A stretch of DNA of 64,000 nt. It comes from Parundibacterium terreum (lineage in GTDB: Bacteria > Pseudomonadota > Gammaproteobacteria > Burkholderiales > Burkholderiaceae_D). Each line of letters opens with the position of its first letter. The first letter of the stretch is position 1. The position numbers and the translations under genes were made by a program. The notes under the pieces are model-generated. The model was given only the letters and a program-made list of their open reading frames with translations, did no database searches and had not been told where the DNA came from. The stretch is taken from assembly GCF_014636315.1 (NCBI RefSeq), contig NZ_BMED01000002.1, forward strand, positions 434,001-498,000, given 5' to 3'. Below, in pieces: positions 25,391 to 34,758 of this stretch.

Positions 25391-26697
25391 TAGCCGCCGC
25401 ACTGCGCAAGCTTGAGCTGGATGCCATACCGGTAGCTACGCCTACCGGCCGGCTGGTGGGTGCATCGGGCCTGTTGCTGGAAAGCGCCGGCTGCCCGCTG
25501 TATACCGGCCAGCGCTGCCAGATCGAGACCGTGTCCGGCGAATGGCTGGATGCGCAGGTAGTCGGCTTCCGCGAAAAATTATCCTACCTGATGCCTTTCA
25601 AGAAGGCCACGGGCCTGACAACCGGCGCCCGCGTGCTGCCCTGCGCAGAAAAAGCCAGCCTGCAGATCGGCCCGTCTTGGCTGGGCAGGATGGTTAACGG
25701 GCTGGGCGAGCCTATCGACGATCTGGGCAGATTGGGCGGCGAACATATACTGGAAACGCATCCGCCCAAGGTCCATCCATTGCGAAAAAAACCGGTCTCG
25801 GAGCCCTTGGATGTCGGCGTGCGCGCCATCAACGGCATGCTAACCCTGGGCAAGGGCCAGCGCGTGGGATTGATGGCAGGTAGCGGCGTAGGCAAGAGCG
25901 TGCTGCTGGGCCTGATCACCCGGCAGACTGTGGCAGATGTTGTCGTGGTAGGCCTGATCGGCGAACGCGGCCGCGAAGTACGCGAGTTTGTCGAACTGTC
26001 GCTGGGCAAGGACGGCCTGAGCAAGGCAGTGCTGGTAATCGCCCCGGCCGATGAATCGCCGCTGATGCGGATAATGGCAACCGAGCTTTGCCACTCCATT
26101 GCCGCACATTTCCGCGACCAGGGTAAAAATGTATTGCTGCTGGTGGATTCGCTGACGCGCTATGCGATGGCACGCCGCGAAATGGCGCTGGCGCTGGGTG
26201 AGCCGCCTGCCACCAAAGGCTATCCGCCTTCTGTCTTCTCAGCCTTGCCGCAATTGGTAGAAAGTGCCGGCAACGGTGAAAACGAACAAGGCAGCATGAG
26301 TGCCATCTACACCGTGCTGGCGGAGGGCGACGATCAGCAAGATCCCGTGGTGGACACGGCGCGCGCCATCCTGGACGGACACATCGTGCTCACCAGGGAG
26401 CTGGCAGAGCGTGGCCACTATCCGGCGATCGATATTGCCGCATCCATCAGCCGCTGCATGGCACAGGTCGTCGGCAAACCGCATCTGCATGCGGCGCGCG
26501 CGCTGAAAAGCATGCTGGCACGCCACGAGCGGGTGCGCGATCTGATCCCTCTGGGCGCCTATGTGCCGGGAGCCGATCCGGTGACCGACAAGGCGGTCAG
26601 CCTGAATCCGCGTATAGAAGATTTTCTGTGCCAGGGTACCCATGAGGCTGCGCCTCTGGGGCCTTGCATAGCCCAACTTGAGGAGTTAATGGCGTGA
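25387..26697 (+). CDS. fliI: Flagellar export ATPase FliI
   Basis: This 436-aa ATPase has Walker A AGSGVGKS (residues 164-171) and Walker B LLLVDSLTRYA. The ATG at 25387, overlapping the fliH stop, gives the normal FliI length; a frame beginning at 25300 is out of context. It energises unfolding and delivery of export substrates. Confidence 0.96.
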   Translation: MIAAALRKLELDAIPVATPTGRLVGASGLLLESAGCPLYTGQRCQIETVSGEWLDAQVVGFREKLSYLMPFKKATGLTTGARVLPCAEKASLQIGPSWLGRMVNGLGEPIDDLGRLGGEHILETHPPKVHPLRKKPVSEPLDVGVRAINGMLTLGKGQRVGLMAGSGVGKSVLLGLITRQTVADVVVVGLIGERGREVREFVELSLGKDGLSKAVLVIAPADESPLMRIMATELCHSIAAHFRDQGKNVLLLVDSLTRYAMARREMALALGEPPATKGYPPSVFSALPQLVESAGNGENEQGSMSAIYTVLAEGDDQQDPVVDTARAILDGHIVLTRELAERGHYPAIDIAASISRCMAQVVGKPHLHAARALKSMLARHERVRDLIPLGAYVPGADPVTDKAVSLNPRIEDFLCQGTHEAAPLGPCIAQLEELMA

Positions 26698-27131
26698 GCA
26701 AGCGATCCACCATCGATAGCCTTAGAACACTGGTCAACCTGCGCAGCAAGGATGTAGACCGGCTGCAGGCGGATTTGTCTGGAAAAACCAGCGTCCGGGA
26801 CCGCTACCGCGCCAATCTGGAGCGGCTGGCAGGGCTTTGCGCCGATAGCGGTGCCAGTGGAGCATTGCCGCTGGCGCTATCGATCAATTGCGCAAATTAC
26901 AAGCAAGTTGTATTGCAGATGGCAGACAGCCACAAAAACGATCTGAGCCTGCATGAGGCCGACATGGCTGTCACCCAGCAGGCACTGAATCAGGCCTGGC
27001 GCAAACGCGAGGTACTGGGCCAGGTACTGGAACAAAAACAAAACAGCGTGGCTGTTGAAAAGCAGAGGCAGGAACGCAAGCAGCAGGACGAATTGGGAGT
27101 GCAAGCATGGTACCGGGGGAAGCAGGCATGA
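26694..27131 (+). CDS. fliJ: Flagellar export chaperone FliJ
   Basis: This 145-aa protein starts with GTG overlapping the fliI stop. It is strongly alpha-helical and charged, with coiled-coil character throughout (VDRLQADLSGKTSVRDRYRANL; VLEQKQNSVAVEKQRQERKQ), as expected for the FliJ stalk of the export ATPase. It is assigned by position and coiled-coil pattern. Confidence 0.88.
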   Translation: MSKRSTIDSLRTLVNLRSKDVDRLQADLSGKTSVRDRYRANLERLAGLCADSGASGALPLALSINCANYKQVVLQMADSHKNDLSLHEADMAVTQQALNQAWRKREVLGQVLEQKQNSVAVEKQRQERKQQDELGVQAWYRGKQA

Positions 27132-27148
27132 ACTCCTTTTACCCATCA

Positions 27149-27179
27149 TTTCAGTCTGCAATGAATATGGTCGCCTTAT
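27149..27179 (+). promoter_or_regulatory. Promoter-like element of fliD
   Basis: TTTCAG, 14 nt, GGTCGCCTTAT: the same layout as the flagellin promoters. It lies 64 nt upstream of the fliD start and separates the late genes from fliEFGHIJ. Confidence 0.6.
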
Positions 27180-27243
27180 ACCTTGGTAGCAGTATCAAGG
27201 ATGCAAAAGGCAAGACACTTATCCAATTTACAAGGAGTCTGAC

Positions 27244-28632
27244 ATGACCACTACTTCCAGCAGCACAACCAAATACGATCCGGCCACCACCGCAACCCAG
27301 CTGGCCACCGCCTATACCGCGGACCGGCAAACCATGCTGACGCAGCAGACTACCAATGCAAAAAATACGGCATCGGGCTTAACAAAACTGCAATCCGCAC
27401 TGTCCGCTTTTGAGTCGGCTCTCAATACCTTGTCCGCTAAAAAAGGCGTGCTGGCCAATTCTGCAACTTTCAGCAATACCGGCGTAGGTACCGCCACGGC
27501 GACAGCCGCAGCCACCGCCGGCAGCTATTCGTTCTTTGTAGAAAAGCTGGCGAGCGCCAACCAGGTCACCTATAGCGGCCTGAGCAATGCCAGCGTCGCC
27601 GGCGGCGATACGCTGAAGGTAGCCCTGGCCGGCGGCGCCAGTTTCAATGTCAACCTGGCGGCAGCCGACACCAACGGCGACGGCCTGACGGCCAAGGAAA
27701 TCGCTGCGGCCATCAATGCGGCAAGCGGTAACAACTCTACAGTCACCGCATCGACCGTCACTGTCGGCGGCCAGTCGCAACTGGTGCTGCAATCCACAGC
27801 GACGGGCGCGAACGGCAAGATCACGCTGGACACCAGCCAGATTGCAGCCGGTTCATTGAAAACCGCGCTGGATAGCGGCAATCAACTGGTTCCCGCACAG
27901 GATGCAGTGATCTGGCTGGGCGACCAGGGTACGGGCATCAAGCTGCAGCAGAGCTCCAATACCTACAGCGCGATCGACGGCGTCAGCATGACTTTTACCA
28001 AGGCGATGGCAAGCGGCGACCAGCCAGTGACGCTGACGGTGGCATCCGACACCAGCGGCACTGCGGCCAACGTACAGGCTTTCGTGGATGCGTACAACAC
28101 CTTGCAGGGTGTGATGGGCGACCTGACTTCGGTCGGCGATCCAACCAAAAAAATCGCGGCTGGAATTTTCGCCAACGATACTGGGCTGAGCGTATTGAAC
28201 AGCCGCCTGGGCAGCGCGATGCGCCAAAGCGTGGGGGGACTGACGCTGGCCAACTACGGCATCATCGCCAACCGCGACGGCACGCTGACGCTGGACCAGG
28301 GCAAGCTGACCAAGAAAATGGCCAGTGACCCTGACGGCCTGGACAAACTATTCGGCCAGACCACGCTGGGTGCACAGAGCGGCATCTTCGGGGACATGGA
28401 TAAATACCTGGAGCTGTGGACCAATAGCGCAACAGGCCAGATCACCCAAAGGCAAAACTCGGTCACCAAGCTGCAGACTTCGTTGACCGACCGCCAGGCA
28501 ACGCTCGATACGCAATACAACAGTGCCTATAAACGCTACCTGGACCAGTTTACCCAGTTGCAGACATTGCAGGCGCAAATGAGCCAGACCACCAGTATTT
28601 TTGACGCCTTGTTCAGCAATAGCAGCAGCTAA
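27244..28632 (+). CDS. fliD: Flagellar filament cap protein FliD
   Basis: This 462-aa protein caps the growing filament and promotes flagellin folding (LafB in lateral systems). The N-terminal segment ending near LTKLQSALSAFESAL, the flagellin-IN-type repeats (DTLKVALAGGASFNVNLAAA... KEIAAAIN), and the C-terminal coiled coil (ITQRQNSVTKLQTSLTDRQA) are visible. An AAGGAG site precedes the ATG. It is the first gene of the fliD-fliS-fliT-fliK-fliL unit. Confidence 0.94.
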   Translation: MTTTSSSTTKYDPATTATQLATAYTADRQTMLTQQTTNAKNTASGLTKLQSALSAFESALNTLSAKKGVLANSATFSNTGVGTATATAAATAGSYSFFVEKLASANQVTYSGLSNASVAGGDTLKVALAGGASFNVNLAAADTNGDGLTAKEIAAAINAASGNNSTVTASTVTVGGQSQLVLQSTATGANGKITLDTSQIAAGSLKTALDSGNQLVPAQDAVIWLGDQGTGIKLQQSSNTYSAIDGVSMTFTKAMASGDQPVTLTVASDTSGTAANVQAFVDAYNTLQGVMGDLTSVGDPTKKIAAGIFANDTGLSVLNSRLGSAMRQSVGGLTLANYGIIANRDGTLTLDQGKLTKKMASDPDGLDKLFGQTTLGAQSGIFGDMDKYLELWTNSATGQITQRQNSVTKLQTSLTDRQATLDTQYNSAYKRYLDQFTQLQTLQAQMSQTTSIFDALFSNSSS

Positions 28633-28687
28633 GGCCGGAAGAACGAAGACCAGCTATTCAACCATAGCATTGACCAGTGAGAAAAAG

Positions 28688-29077
28688 ATGTTGAACTACG
28701 AAGCCTATAGCAGTTACCACGCCGTCAACCTTGATGCGCAGACCGCACGCGCGACCCCTGTGCAACTGGTGCTGGTGCTGATGGATGGCTTGCTGGAAGA
28801 ACTGGCGCGGGCACGGGGCCATATTGCCGGCAAGCGTTTTGAACTGAAGGCCAACAGCCTGGACAAGTGCATAGAAATATTGAACGGCTTGTCCAGCTCA
28901 CTGGATTTCGAGAGCGGCGGCGAAGTCGTCGCCAATCTCGGCAAGCTGTACGACTATTGCGCATGGCGCCTGTACAAGGCTGGCGTGGCACTGGATCCGG
29001 CGATGGTGGATGAGGTCAGCACCTTGCTGAGCACAATTAAACAAGGTTGGCTAGGCGTGCAGGCACGAAATGAATAG
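28688..29077 (+). CDS. fliS: Flagellin export chaperone FliS
   Basis: This 129-aa protein, whose start MLNYEAYSSYHAVNLDAQTA is typical of FliS, binds the flagellin C-terminus and prevents premature polymerisation. The ATG at 28688 is better than an upstream in-frame start that overlaps fliD. It overlaps the next gene by 8 nt. Confidence 0.92.
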   Translation: MLNYEAYSSYHAVNLDAQTARATPVQLVLVLMDGLLEELARARGHIAGKRFELKANSLDKCIEILNGLSSSLDFESGGEVVANLGKLYDYCAWRLYKAGVALDPAMVDEVSTLLSTIKQGWLGVQARNE

Positions 29078-29387
29078 GCAACAGCAATTGCTTGGTCTTG
29101 CGGCGCGCCTGAAGACCGCTGCCGAGGCAAAGGACTGGCAGGCGCTGCATCTGGCAGACAGGGAGCTGGCAAGCACCCTGCCGCGCCTGGCGGCTGCAGC
29201 GGCATGGACTGCTGCTGAGCGCAGCGGCCTGCTCGCCTTGCGCGCAGCACACAGCGAAGCATATCAGCACTGCGCGCTGGAATCCCTGCGGCTGCACAAG
29301 CACTTGAATGACATGCAGGCAAACATGGAAGGCTGGATTGCCTACGCCCTGAACGGCGAAAACGACTTAAATGGAAGCAAACAATGA
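29070..29387 (+). CDS. fliT: FliT-like flagellar chaperone
   Basis: This 105-aa all-helical protein lies in the FliT/LafD position after fliS. The sequence match is weak, so the assignment rests on size, helical character and position. FliT-type proteins chaperone FliD. It overlaps fliK by ATGA. Confidence 0.65.
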   Translation: MNRQQQLLGLAARLKTAAEAKDWQALHLADRELASTLPRLAAAAAWTAAERSGLLALRAAHSEAYQHCALESLRLHKHLNDMQANMEGWIAYALNGENDLNGSKQ

Positions 29388-30643
29388 CAATCACACTATC
29401 AAGCGCTGCGGCACAGGCTGCCCCGCAAGAGCAGGAAAATACGCCTGCGCCAGCCTCAACGATTGATGCTTCCGCTTCGTCCGCAGTTGCATCTGCGGCC
29501 ACAAATGCCACAACGGCCACTAACGATAGCGCGCCGAAGAATGGCTTGCTGGACGATGTCTGGACCCGTTTCTCGCAAATATTTGCCAGCGCAGGTGCTG
29601 CAGCGGACACAGGCGCAACGGATACAACTGCTGGCGCCGACACTGCCTTACGCGCGGATGCCCCCGCAGCTGATGAAAAATCCGCCGATGAGCTTAAAAA
29701 GGACACCGACCTGCCCGCGATGGCCTTGTCGCTGATGCCTGCCCTGCTGAATTTCCCTGCAAACGCCGGCATGCCAGCGATGGCCCCGACTCTACCGGGC
29801 ATGGCAAAGGCAAGCGCCAAGGATACAACAATAGCGGGACTGGATTCCACGACATCATCCGCCACATCGGCCACATCCGCGGCAGGCGCCGCACAGGATT
29901 CCGATGCAGGCTTGCTGAATATGCCCTTTCCTGCTGCTGCAGATGCAGGAAGCGGAAGTAACGACAGCAATGCCGCCAGCCTGACCAGCCGCGGCAACAT
30001 CCGGGCGATGGCCGAAGCATCGCTCGCCGCCAGCGGATCCAGGCAGGCCGATGCTGGCAACAGCGCAGCGTTACCTGCTGCGAATGGCAGCGAACGCAGC
30101 AACGGTACAGGCCTGGCCACGGTAGGAAACAACGCCAACGCCAATCTGTGGTCCTCCTCCGCGATCGGCTTTAACAATGCAAACGCGGCAGCAGCCGACA
30201 CCGTCAAATTGAGCGGCAGCCCTGCGCAGTGGCAGCAACCGCTGAGGGAAGCGCTGGGCGACCGCCTGCAGATGCAACTGGCGCGCAATAGCGAGCAGGC
30301 AGTGATACGCCTGGATCCCCCCATGCTGGGCCGGATAGAAATATCCATTCGGCACGAAGCAGGTGCTTTGCAGGTCAATATGAGCGCCTCCAACAATGAA
30401 GTGCTGCGACAGTTGCACGGCATAGGTGACAGCCTGCGCCAGGACTTGAGTCACCGCCAGTACACCGACGTCGCGGTCACCGTTACCGCCGCTCCACGCA
30501 GCAATAGCGCCGGCACGGATGCAGACGGCCGCCAGCGGCAAGCCGCAAATGGCCGCGACCAGGAGGAAAACATCCCTGGCCGCGCCCTGTCCGATATAGA
30601 ACAAGCAGCCTCCGGCTTTGCCATGCTGACCGACAAAGAGTGA
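29384..30643 (+). CDS. fliK: Flagellar hook-length control protein FliK
   Basis: This 419-aa secreted ruler has a long low-complexity Ala/Ser/Thr/Asp/Asn-rich region (residues 1-260) and a canonical Flg_hook C-terminal domain (QAVIRLDPPMLGRIEISIRH... VNMSASNNEVLRQLHGIGDSLRQDL). It measures the hook and switches FlhB specificity. It corresponds to LafE of lateral systems. A second FliK-like gene lies at 13639. Confidence 0.9.
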   Translation: MTITLSSAAAQAAPQEQENTPAPASTIDASASSAVASAATNATTATNDSAPKNGLLDDVWTRFSQIFASAGAAADTGATDTTAGADTALRADAPAADEKSADELKKDTDLPAMALSLMPALLNFPANAGMPAMAPTLPGMAKASAKDTTIAGLDSTTSSATSATSAAGAAQDSDAGLLNMPFPAAADAGSGSNDSNAASLTSRGNIRAMAEASLAASGSRQADAGNSAALPAANGSERSNGTGLATVGNNANANLWSSSAIGFNNANAAAADTVKLSGSPAQWQQPLREALGDRLQMQLARNSEQAVIRLDPPMLGRIEISIRHEAGALQVNMSASNNEVLRQLHGIGDSLRQDLSHRQYTDVAVTVTAAPRSNSAGTDADGRQRQAANGRDQEENIPGRALSDIEQAASGFAMLTDKE

Positions 30644-30649
30644 TAGAAC

Positions 30650-31120
30650 ATGAAGAACAACGTCAAACTCATCCTCGCTTTCGTTGCCGTCGGCCTGCTG
30701 GCAGGCGTGGGAGCAGGCGCAGCCGTCTGGTGGAATATGCCGTCCAAGTCCGCCAGCCCTGCCGCTGGTGCTGCAGCGGCCAAGCCGCCTGCCGACACCA
30801 AAATCTACAAATACCTGAACCTGGAAAAAGTGGTCGTGATGCTACGCCGCAACCAGGGAGATTCGGTAACGCACTACATGTCCACGGACCTGGTCATCAA
30901 GGTCGCCGAGGACAAGGAAAAGACCGTCAAGGAACACATGCCGCTGTTGCGCAGCATCGCCGTGAAATCGCTGTCCTCCTTCCCTATGGATAAAGCGGAA
31001 TACATGACGATCGATCAGTTCGCGGCGGAGATCAATCGCGCGTTTGCAGAAAACTATGCGAAAGAGCATAGGGAAAAACCATTTGCAGAAGTGATGATAG
31101 GCAAGCTCATCATTGAATGA
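30650..31120 (+). CDS. fliL: Flagellar basal body-associated protein FliL
   Basis: This 156-aa inner-membrane protein has a single N-terminal helix (LILAFVAVGLLAGVGAGAAVWW) and a periplasmic domain of the FliL type (FAEVMIGKLIIE end). It supports stator function, and stator genes follow shortly after. LafF in lateral nomenclature. Confidence 0.88.
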   Translation: MKNNVKLILAFVAVGLLAGVGAGAAVWWNMPSKSASPAAGAAAAKPPADTKIYKYLNLEKVVVMLRRNQGDSVTHYMSTDLVIKVAEDKEKTVKEHMPLLRSIAVKSLSSFPMDKAEYMTIDQFAAEINRAFAENYAKEHREKPFAEVMIGKLIIE

Positions 31121-31135
31121 TGACGGCCCAGAAAT

Positions 31136-31179
31136 GAAACAGGCGTGAAACAGTCGTGGAACAAGCGTGGAATAGGCAG
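31136..31179 (+). repeat. Four 11-bp tandem repeats upstream of the flagellar sigma factor gene
   Basis: GAAACAGGCGT, GAAACAGTCGT, GGAACAAGCGT and GGAATAGGCAG follow each other directly. The 11-bp period puts the copies on nearly the same face of the DNA helix. They end 27 nt before the sigma factor start. Confidence 0.6.
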
Positions 31180-31206
31180 ACCCTTGGATGAATATCGGGG
31201 AAATTG

Positions 31207-31959
31207 ATGGATATGGTGGCAGGAGCTTACGTGGAGTGTGATGTGGCTTATGTAGAGCAATACGCTGAAGTTGCGGCGGTTCCGCTGCTGCACAGCGCGG
31301 CGGATGAACAAAAGCATCTGCTGGCTTATGCGCCCCTGGTCAAACGTATCGTTCGCCAGTTGAACTCGCAGATCGCCGGCGCCATAGACCGCGACGATAT
31401 GGAGCAGATAGGCTTGATGGGCTTGCTGGAAGCTTTGCGCCGGTATGGCGAGCCGGACGGCAATTTCGGCGGCTATGCCAGCCTGCGCATACGCGGCGCT
31501 ATCCTGGATGAGCTGCGTCGCCAGGACTGGCGTCCGCGTGCGGTGCGCCAGCAAAGCCACAAGCTGCGCGACAGCATACGCGAGTTGACCAGGCAAGTCG
31601 GACACGAGCCTAGCGAAAACGAGATCGTCAAGGCATTGGGCATCACCAGCGAAGCCTACCGCGAACATCAGATGGATGAGAACGCGGAGTCGATCGCCAG
31701 TTTTGACGAACTATTGCTGGAAATGGGCGGCATCCACGCCGATGCTCCCAGCCCGGAAGAAAAGCTGATCAACAAGCGCAGTCTGGAGCAGGCTTTGCTG
31801 AAGCTAGACGAGCGCGAGCAGCGGGTGATACAGATGTATTACGAGTACGAACTGAGCTACAAGGAAATCGCTGCGGTACTGGACCTGACCGACGCCCGCG
31901 TCTGCCAGTTGAATAAAGGAGCACTCAGGAAAATGCAGGATTTCCTGAGAAGCGCCTGA
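31207..31959 (+). CDS. lafS: Flagellar sigma-28 family factor (LafS/FliA type)
   Basis: This 250-aa sigma-70 family protein of the FliA group shows region 2 (LVKRIVRQLNSQI... RDDMEQIGLMGLLEALRRY... YASLRIRGAILDELRRQDW), region 3 and region 4 (LDEREQRVIQMYYEYELSYK, then DLTDARVCQLNKGAL). An N-terminal extension of about 35 residues is present. GGGGA precedes the ATG at 31207. It lies directly before the stator genes, as LafS does before LafTU, and near flgM. It probably transcribes the flagellin, fliD and flgK promoters of this locus. Confidence 0.92.
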   Translation: MDMVAGAYVECDVAYVEQYAEVAAVPLLHSAADEQKHLLAYAPLVKRIVRQLNSQIAGAIDRDDMEQIGLMGLLEALRRYGEPDGNFGGYASLRIRGAILDELRRQDWRPRAVRQQSHKLRDSIRELTRQVGHEPSENEIVKALGITSEAYREHQMDENAESIASFDELLLEMGGIHADAPSPEEKLINKRSLEQALLKLDEREQRVIQMYYEYELSYKEIAAVLDLTDARVCQLNKGALRKMQDFLRSA

Positions 31960-31999
31960 ACGGACACGGAAGAAAAATGATGAAGAACAGGAAAACAGC

Positions 32000-32920
32000 A
32001 TGCAACAACTAGTCGGTATCCTTATTGTCGTGGCTTGCGTCTTCGGCGGCTTTGGCTTCATGGGCGGCACGGCCGGCGCCATCTGGCAACCCATCGAGCT
32101 GATCATCATCGCCGGCGCAGCGCTGGGTGCGCTGGTGCTGGGTAATCCGCGCTATGTATTGTCTGAAATGATGGGCCAGTTGCGCAAGATCGTGATGAAG
32201 CGCAAGCCAAGCTCCGAATTCCAGCGCCAGTTGCTGCTGCTGATGTACGAACTGCTGCAAACCGCCGCCGGCGGTCTGAAGGCGCTGGACGCGCACGTGG
32301 AAGCGCCGCGCGACAGCGAGTTGTTCAAGCGCTATCCGCTGGTGCTGGAAGAGCCCAAGTTGCTGGCTTTCATTGTCGACAATTTCCGCCTAATGGCGAT
32401 GGGCAAGATCAGTTCGCACGAGCTGGAAGGCGTACTGGAGCAAGAGCTGGAAGCCATACACGACGAATTGTCGCAACCTGCGAAGTCCCTGCACAAGATT
32501 GCCGAAGCGATGCCGGGTTTTGGCATTCTGGCAGCGGTGCTGGGGATTGTGATGGCGATGAACACGGTTGGCGAAGGCGCCAATGCAGCCGAGATCTCAG
32601 AGCGGGTAGCCGCTGCGATGGTCGGTACTTTCATCGGCATTTTCCTCTGTTATGGCGTGCTGGACCCGCTCAGCAATATGATGAAACAACTGGTCAACCA
32701 GGAAGCCTCCACCATGGAATGCGTGAAGGTCGTGCTGGTGACGCACGTCGCGGGTAAGCCCGCACTGCTGGCGATTGATGCGGGACGGCGCCTGGTGCAA
32801 CTGAATATCAAGCCTAGCTTTGCACAACTGGAGAGCTGGATCAACGCGCTGGAAGGCAACGCCGAAGAAGAGCAGGACAACCAGCAACGCCGCACCGGAG
32901 ATAGAAAACGTGCAGCCTAA
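32000..32920 (+). CDS. motA: Flagellar stator protein MotA (LafT type)
   Basis: This 306-aa inner-membrane protein has four helices, with the conserved segment MPGFGILAAVLGIVMAMNTV and the large cytoplasmic loop containing charged residues that contact FliG. It forms the ion channel with MotB. It lies 40 nt after the sigma factor gene and overlaps motB by 11 nt. Confidence 0.94.
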   Translation: MQQLVGILIVVACVFGGFGFMGGTAGAIWQPIELIIIAGAALGALVLGNPRYVLSEMMGQLRKIVMKRKPSSEFQRQLLLLMYELLQTAAGGLKALDAHVEAPRDSELFKRYPLVLEEPKLLAFIVDNFRLMAMGKISSHELEGVLEQELEAIHDELSQPAKSLHKIAEAMPGFGILAAVLGIVMAMNTVGEGANAAEISERVAAAMVGTFIGIFLCYGVLDPLSNMMKQLVNQEASTMECVKVVLVTHVAGKPALLAIDAGRRLVQLNIKPSFAQLESWINALEGNAEEEQDNQQRRTGDRKRAA

Positions 32921-33908
32921 CAGCAAACATGACAAACACGGCGAAGCCGTCATCAAGCGTGCAGCACGCAAGCACGATGATGACGGTCATGGCGGCGCCT
33001 GGAAAGTCGCCTTCGCCGATTTTTGTCTGGCGCTGATGTGCCTGTTCCTCGTGCTGTGGGTAATGGCTGCGCGCCAGCAGGAAAGCATACAGGAAGTGAT
33101 GACGCAGTCGCACGGAGGCCAGCTGGACGAAGGCCAGGGTGTCATGGCTGAATCGATGGGCGGCCCACGCGGCAGCATGATAGAACGCAACCCGCTGTCG
33201 CGCACCGGCGACTCCGATGCCCCGGGCAAGCAACTCAGCAGCGAAGGCGATGCTACAGACAAGACACGCAACACCAAGGTCCATTACGAATCCGCCAGCG
33301 ACCTGGAAGCCTTGTCCAGGGCATTGGCCAGCATGAGTGCAGACGCCGGTCTCAGCAGCAATCTGCAATCGGTGATCACTCCTTATGGTCTGCGCGTAAT
33401 GCTGCATGACACGGACAGGCAAGGCATGTTCGTACGCGGTAGCGCAATACCGACAGACCGCTTCAAGGCCTTGCTGCGCAAAATGGGGCCGCTGTTTGCG
33501 CAAATGGATAATCAGATGCTGATCGTCGGCCATACCGATTCGCTGCAGTACGCCGACACCAGCTATGCGGCCTACTCCAACTGGACGCTGTCCAGCAATC
33601 GCGCGATGTCGGCACGTTCGCAATTGCTGGCGGGAGGCATGCCTACCCGCAGCGTGCTGCAGGTGGTAGGGATGGCGGACCGCGCACCGCTGGACACCCA
33701 GAACGCTGCGGCCGGGCTCAATCGCCGCATAGAAATCCTGGTGCTGACCAGCGGCCAGGCAAAAAATATCGCCGCCATGTTCGGCATGCCGGGTGACACC
33801 CAGCCTATCGATAAAGATGTAGATACAGTAATTCCGGACCGCGATCTGCTGAATAAGCTGCGCAACAAACTTCTTCCCGTGAAAGGACGCACTACGAATG
33901 GAAACTAG
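32910..33908 (+). CDS. motB: Flagellar stator protein MotB (LafU type)
   Basis: This 332-aa protein starts with GTG at 32910. It has a single helix containing the essential aspartate (WKVAFADFCLALMCLFLVLW) and a C-terminal OmpA-like peptidoglycan-binding domain (LIVGHTDSLQYAD... SNRAMSARSQLL). It anchors the stator to the cell wall. A longer frame upstream only overlaps motA. Coupling to protons is likely by analogy with LafTU but not proven. Confidence 0.93.
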   Translation: MQPNSKHDKHGEAVIKRAARKHDDDGHGGAWKVAFADFCLALMCLFLVLWVMAARQQESIQEVMTQSHGGQLDEGQGVMAESMGGPRGSMIERNPLSRTGDSDAPGKQLSSEGDATDKTRNTKVHYESASDLEALSRALASMSADAGLSSNLQSVITPYGLRVMLHDTDRQGMFVRGSAIPTDRFKALLRKMGPLFAQMDNQMLIVGHTDSLQYADTSYAAYSNWTLSSNRAMSARSQLLAGGMPTRSVLQVVGMADRAPLDTQNAAAGLNRRIEILVLTSGQAKNIAAMFGMPGDTQPIDKDVDTVIPDRDLLNKLRNKLLPVKGRTTNGN

Positions 33909-33918
33909 TGCCAGCGAC

Positions 33919-33939
33919 GGCCTCATCACAGATGAGGCC
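33919..33939 (+). other. Strong stem-loop between motB and flgM
   Basis: GGCCTCAT-CACAG-ATGAGGCC forms a perfect 8-bp stem with a 5-nt loop. No T-run follows, so it is not a classical terminator. It may limit read-through into flgM or stabilise the upstream mRNA. Confidence 0.5.
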
Positions 33940-33997
33940 ATCCGGCCGGTGAACCAGGTGCAGCCATGACATGCAAACCAGACCAAGAGGCAATCGT

Positions 33998-34303
33998 ATG
34001 AGAATTTCAGCAGGTACAGGCTCCATCGGAGCTACAGCGGTAAACCGCCCTGAGGAAACTGCAGCCAGCGAGGCCGTTTCAGGCAATAGCGCCGCTACCG
34101 TATCGGCGACTCCCGCAGCAGCAGCCGACGCTCCGCTGCAATCCGCTGTGTTGCAGCCGGCACTGGCAGCAATGCGCGATATGCCGGACATTGATCACGC
34201 CAAGGTTGCCGCATTGCGCGATGCGCTGGCCAAAGGCGAAATGCCGTTCAATGCGTCCAAACTGGCGGGCTTGATACAACGTTTCCACGGAACTGAAAAA
34301 TGA
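33998..34303 (+). CDS. flgM: Anti-sigma-28 factor FlgM
   Basis: This 101-aa protein has a disordered Ala/Ser-rich N-terminus and the FlgM-type C-terminal helices (DHAKVAALRDALAKGEMPFNASKLAGLIQRF). It should hold the flagellar sigma factor inactive until the hook is finished and it is exported. AAGAGG precedes the ATG at 33998. It overlaps flgN by ATGA. Confidence 0.88.
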   Translation: MRISAGTGSIGATAVNRPEETAASEAVSGNSAATVSATPAAAADAPLQSAVLQPALAAMRDMPDIDHAKVAALRDALAKGEMPFNASKLAGLIQRFHGTEK

Positions 34304-34758
34304 ACAAGCCGCTACACAAAGCCAGCGGGGGCAATCCTACCCATCCGCAACTGCTGGGCTTGCTGATGAAAGGCGTCGCAGAAGACGTCAAGACCTACCG
34401 CAGTCTGCAGATCTTGCTGGAAGACCAGTTCAACGCCGCGCTGCGCTACCAGGCTACTCAGTTAAATGAGATTGCGGAGCAGATTACCGCTACCGTGGAT
34501 ACGCTGGAACAAAGGCGCCAGCAACGCGTATTCCTGGTTGAAAACCTGCTGGGACCAAACGGCACCGTTGCCGGCGCATTTCCCATACTAACCGGCAATG
34601 CGCGCGAAGCCATGGAATCCGGCTGGCAATTGCTGGAAGAACTGGTCATCGACTGCAAGCAACGCAATGTGCGCAATAGCAAGCTGATGATGGACCAGCA
34701 AAACATCATGCAAAAAGTATTGCATGGCGATGAAGAGCAAATCTATGCGCCAGGCTGA
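34300..34758 (+). CDS. flgN: FlgN-type chaperone for FlgK/FlgL
   Basis: This 152-aa helical protein follows flgM with a 4-nt overlap, the usual flgMN pair. It begins MNKPLHKASGGNPTH and has long amphipathic helices (LLEDQFNAALRYQATQLNEI). It would deliver hook-filament junction proteins to the export gate. Confidence 0.8.
   Translation: MNKPLHKASGGNPTHPQLLGLLMKGVAEDVKTYRSLQILLEDQFNAALRYQATQLNEIAEQITATVDTLEQRRQQRVFLVENLLGPNGTVAGAFPILTGNAREAMESGWQLLEELVIDCKQRNVRNSKLMMDQQNIMQKVLHGDEEQIYAPG

Noticed and set aside
28954..30423. 489-codon minus-strand frame
   Set aside because: Antisense to fliT and the low-complexity part of fliK; its Ala/Ser-rich composition mirrors that of fliK.
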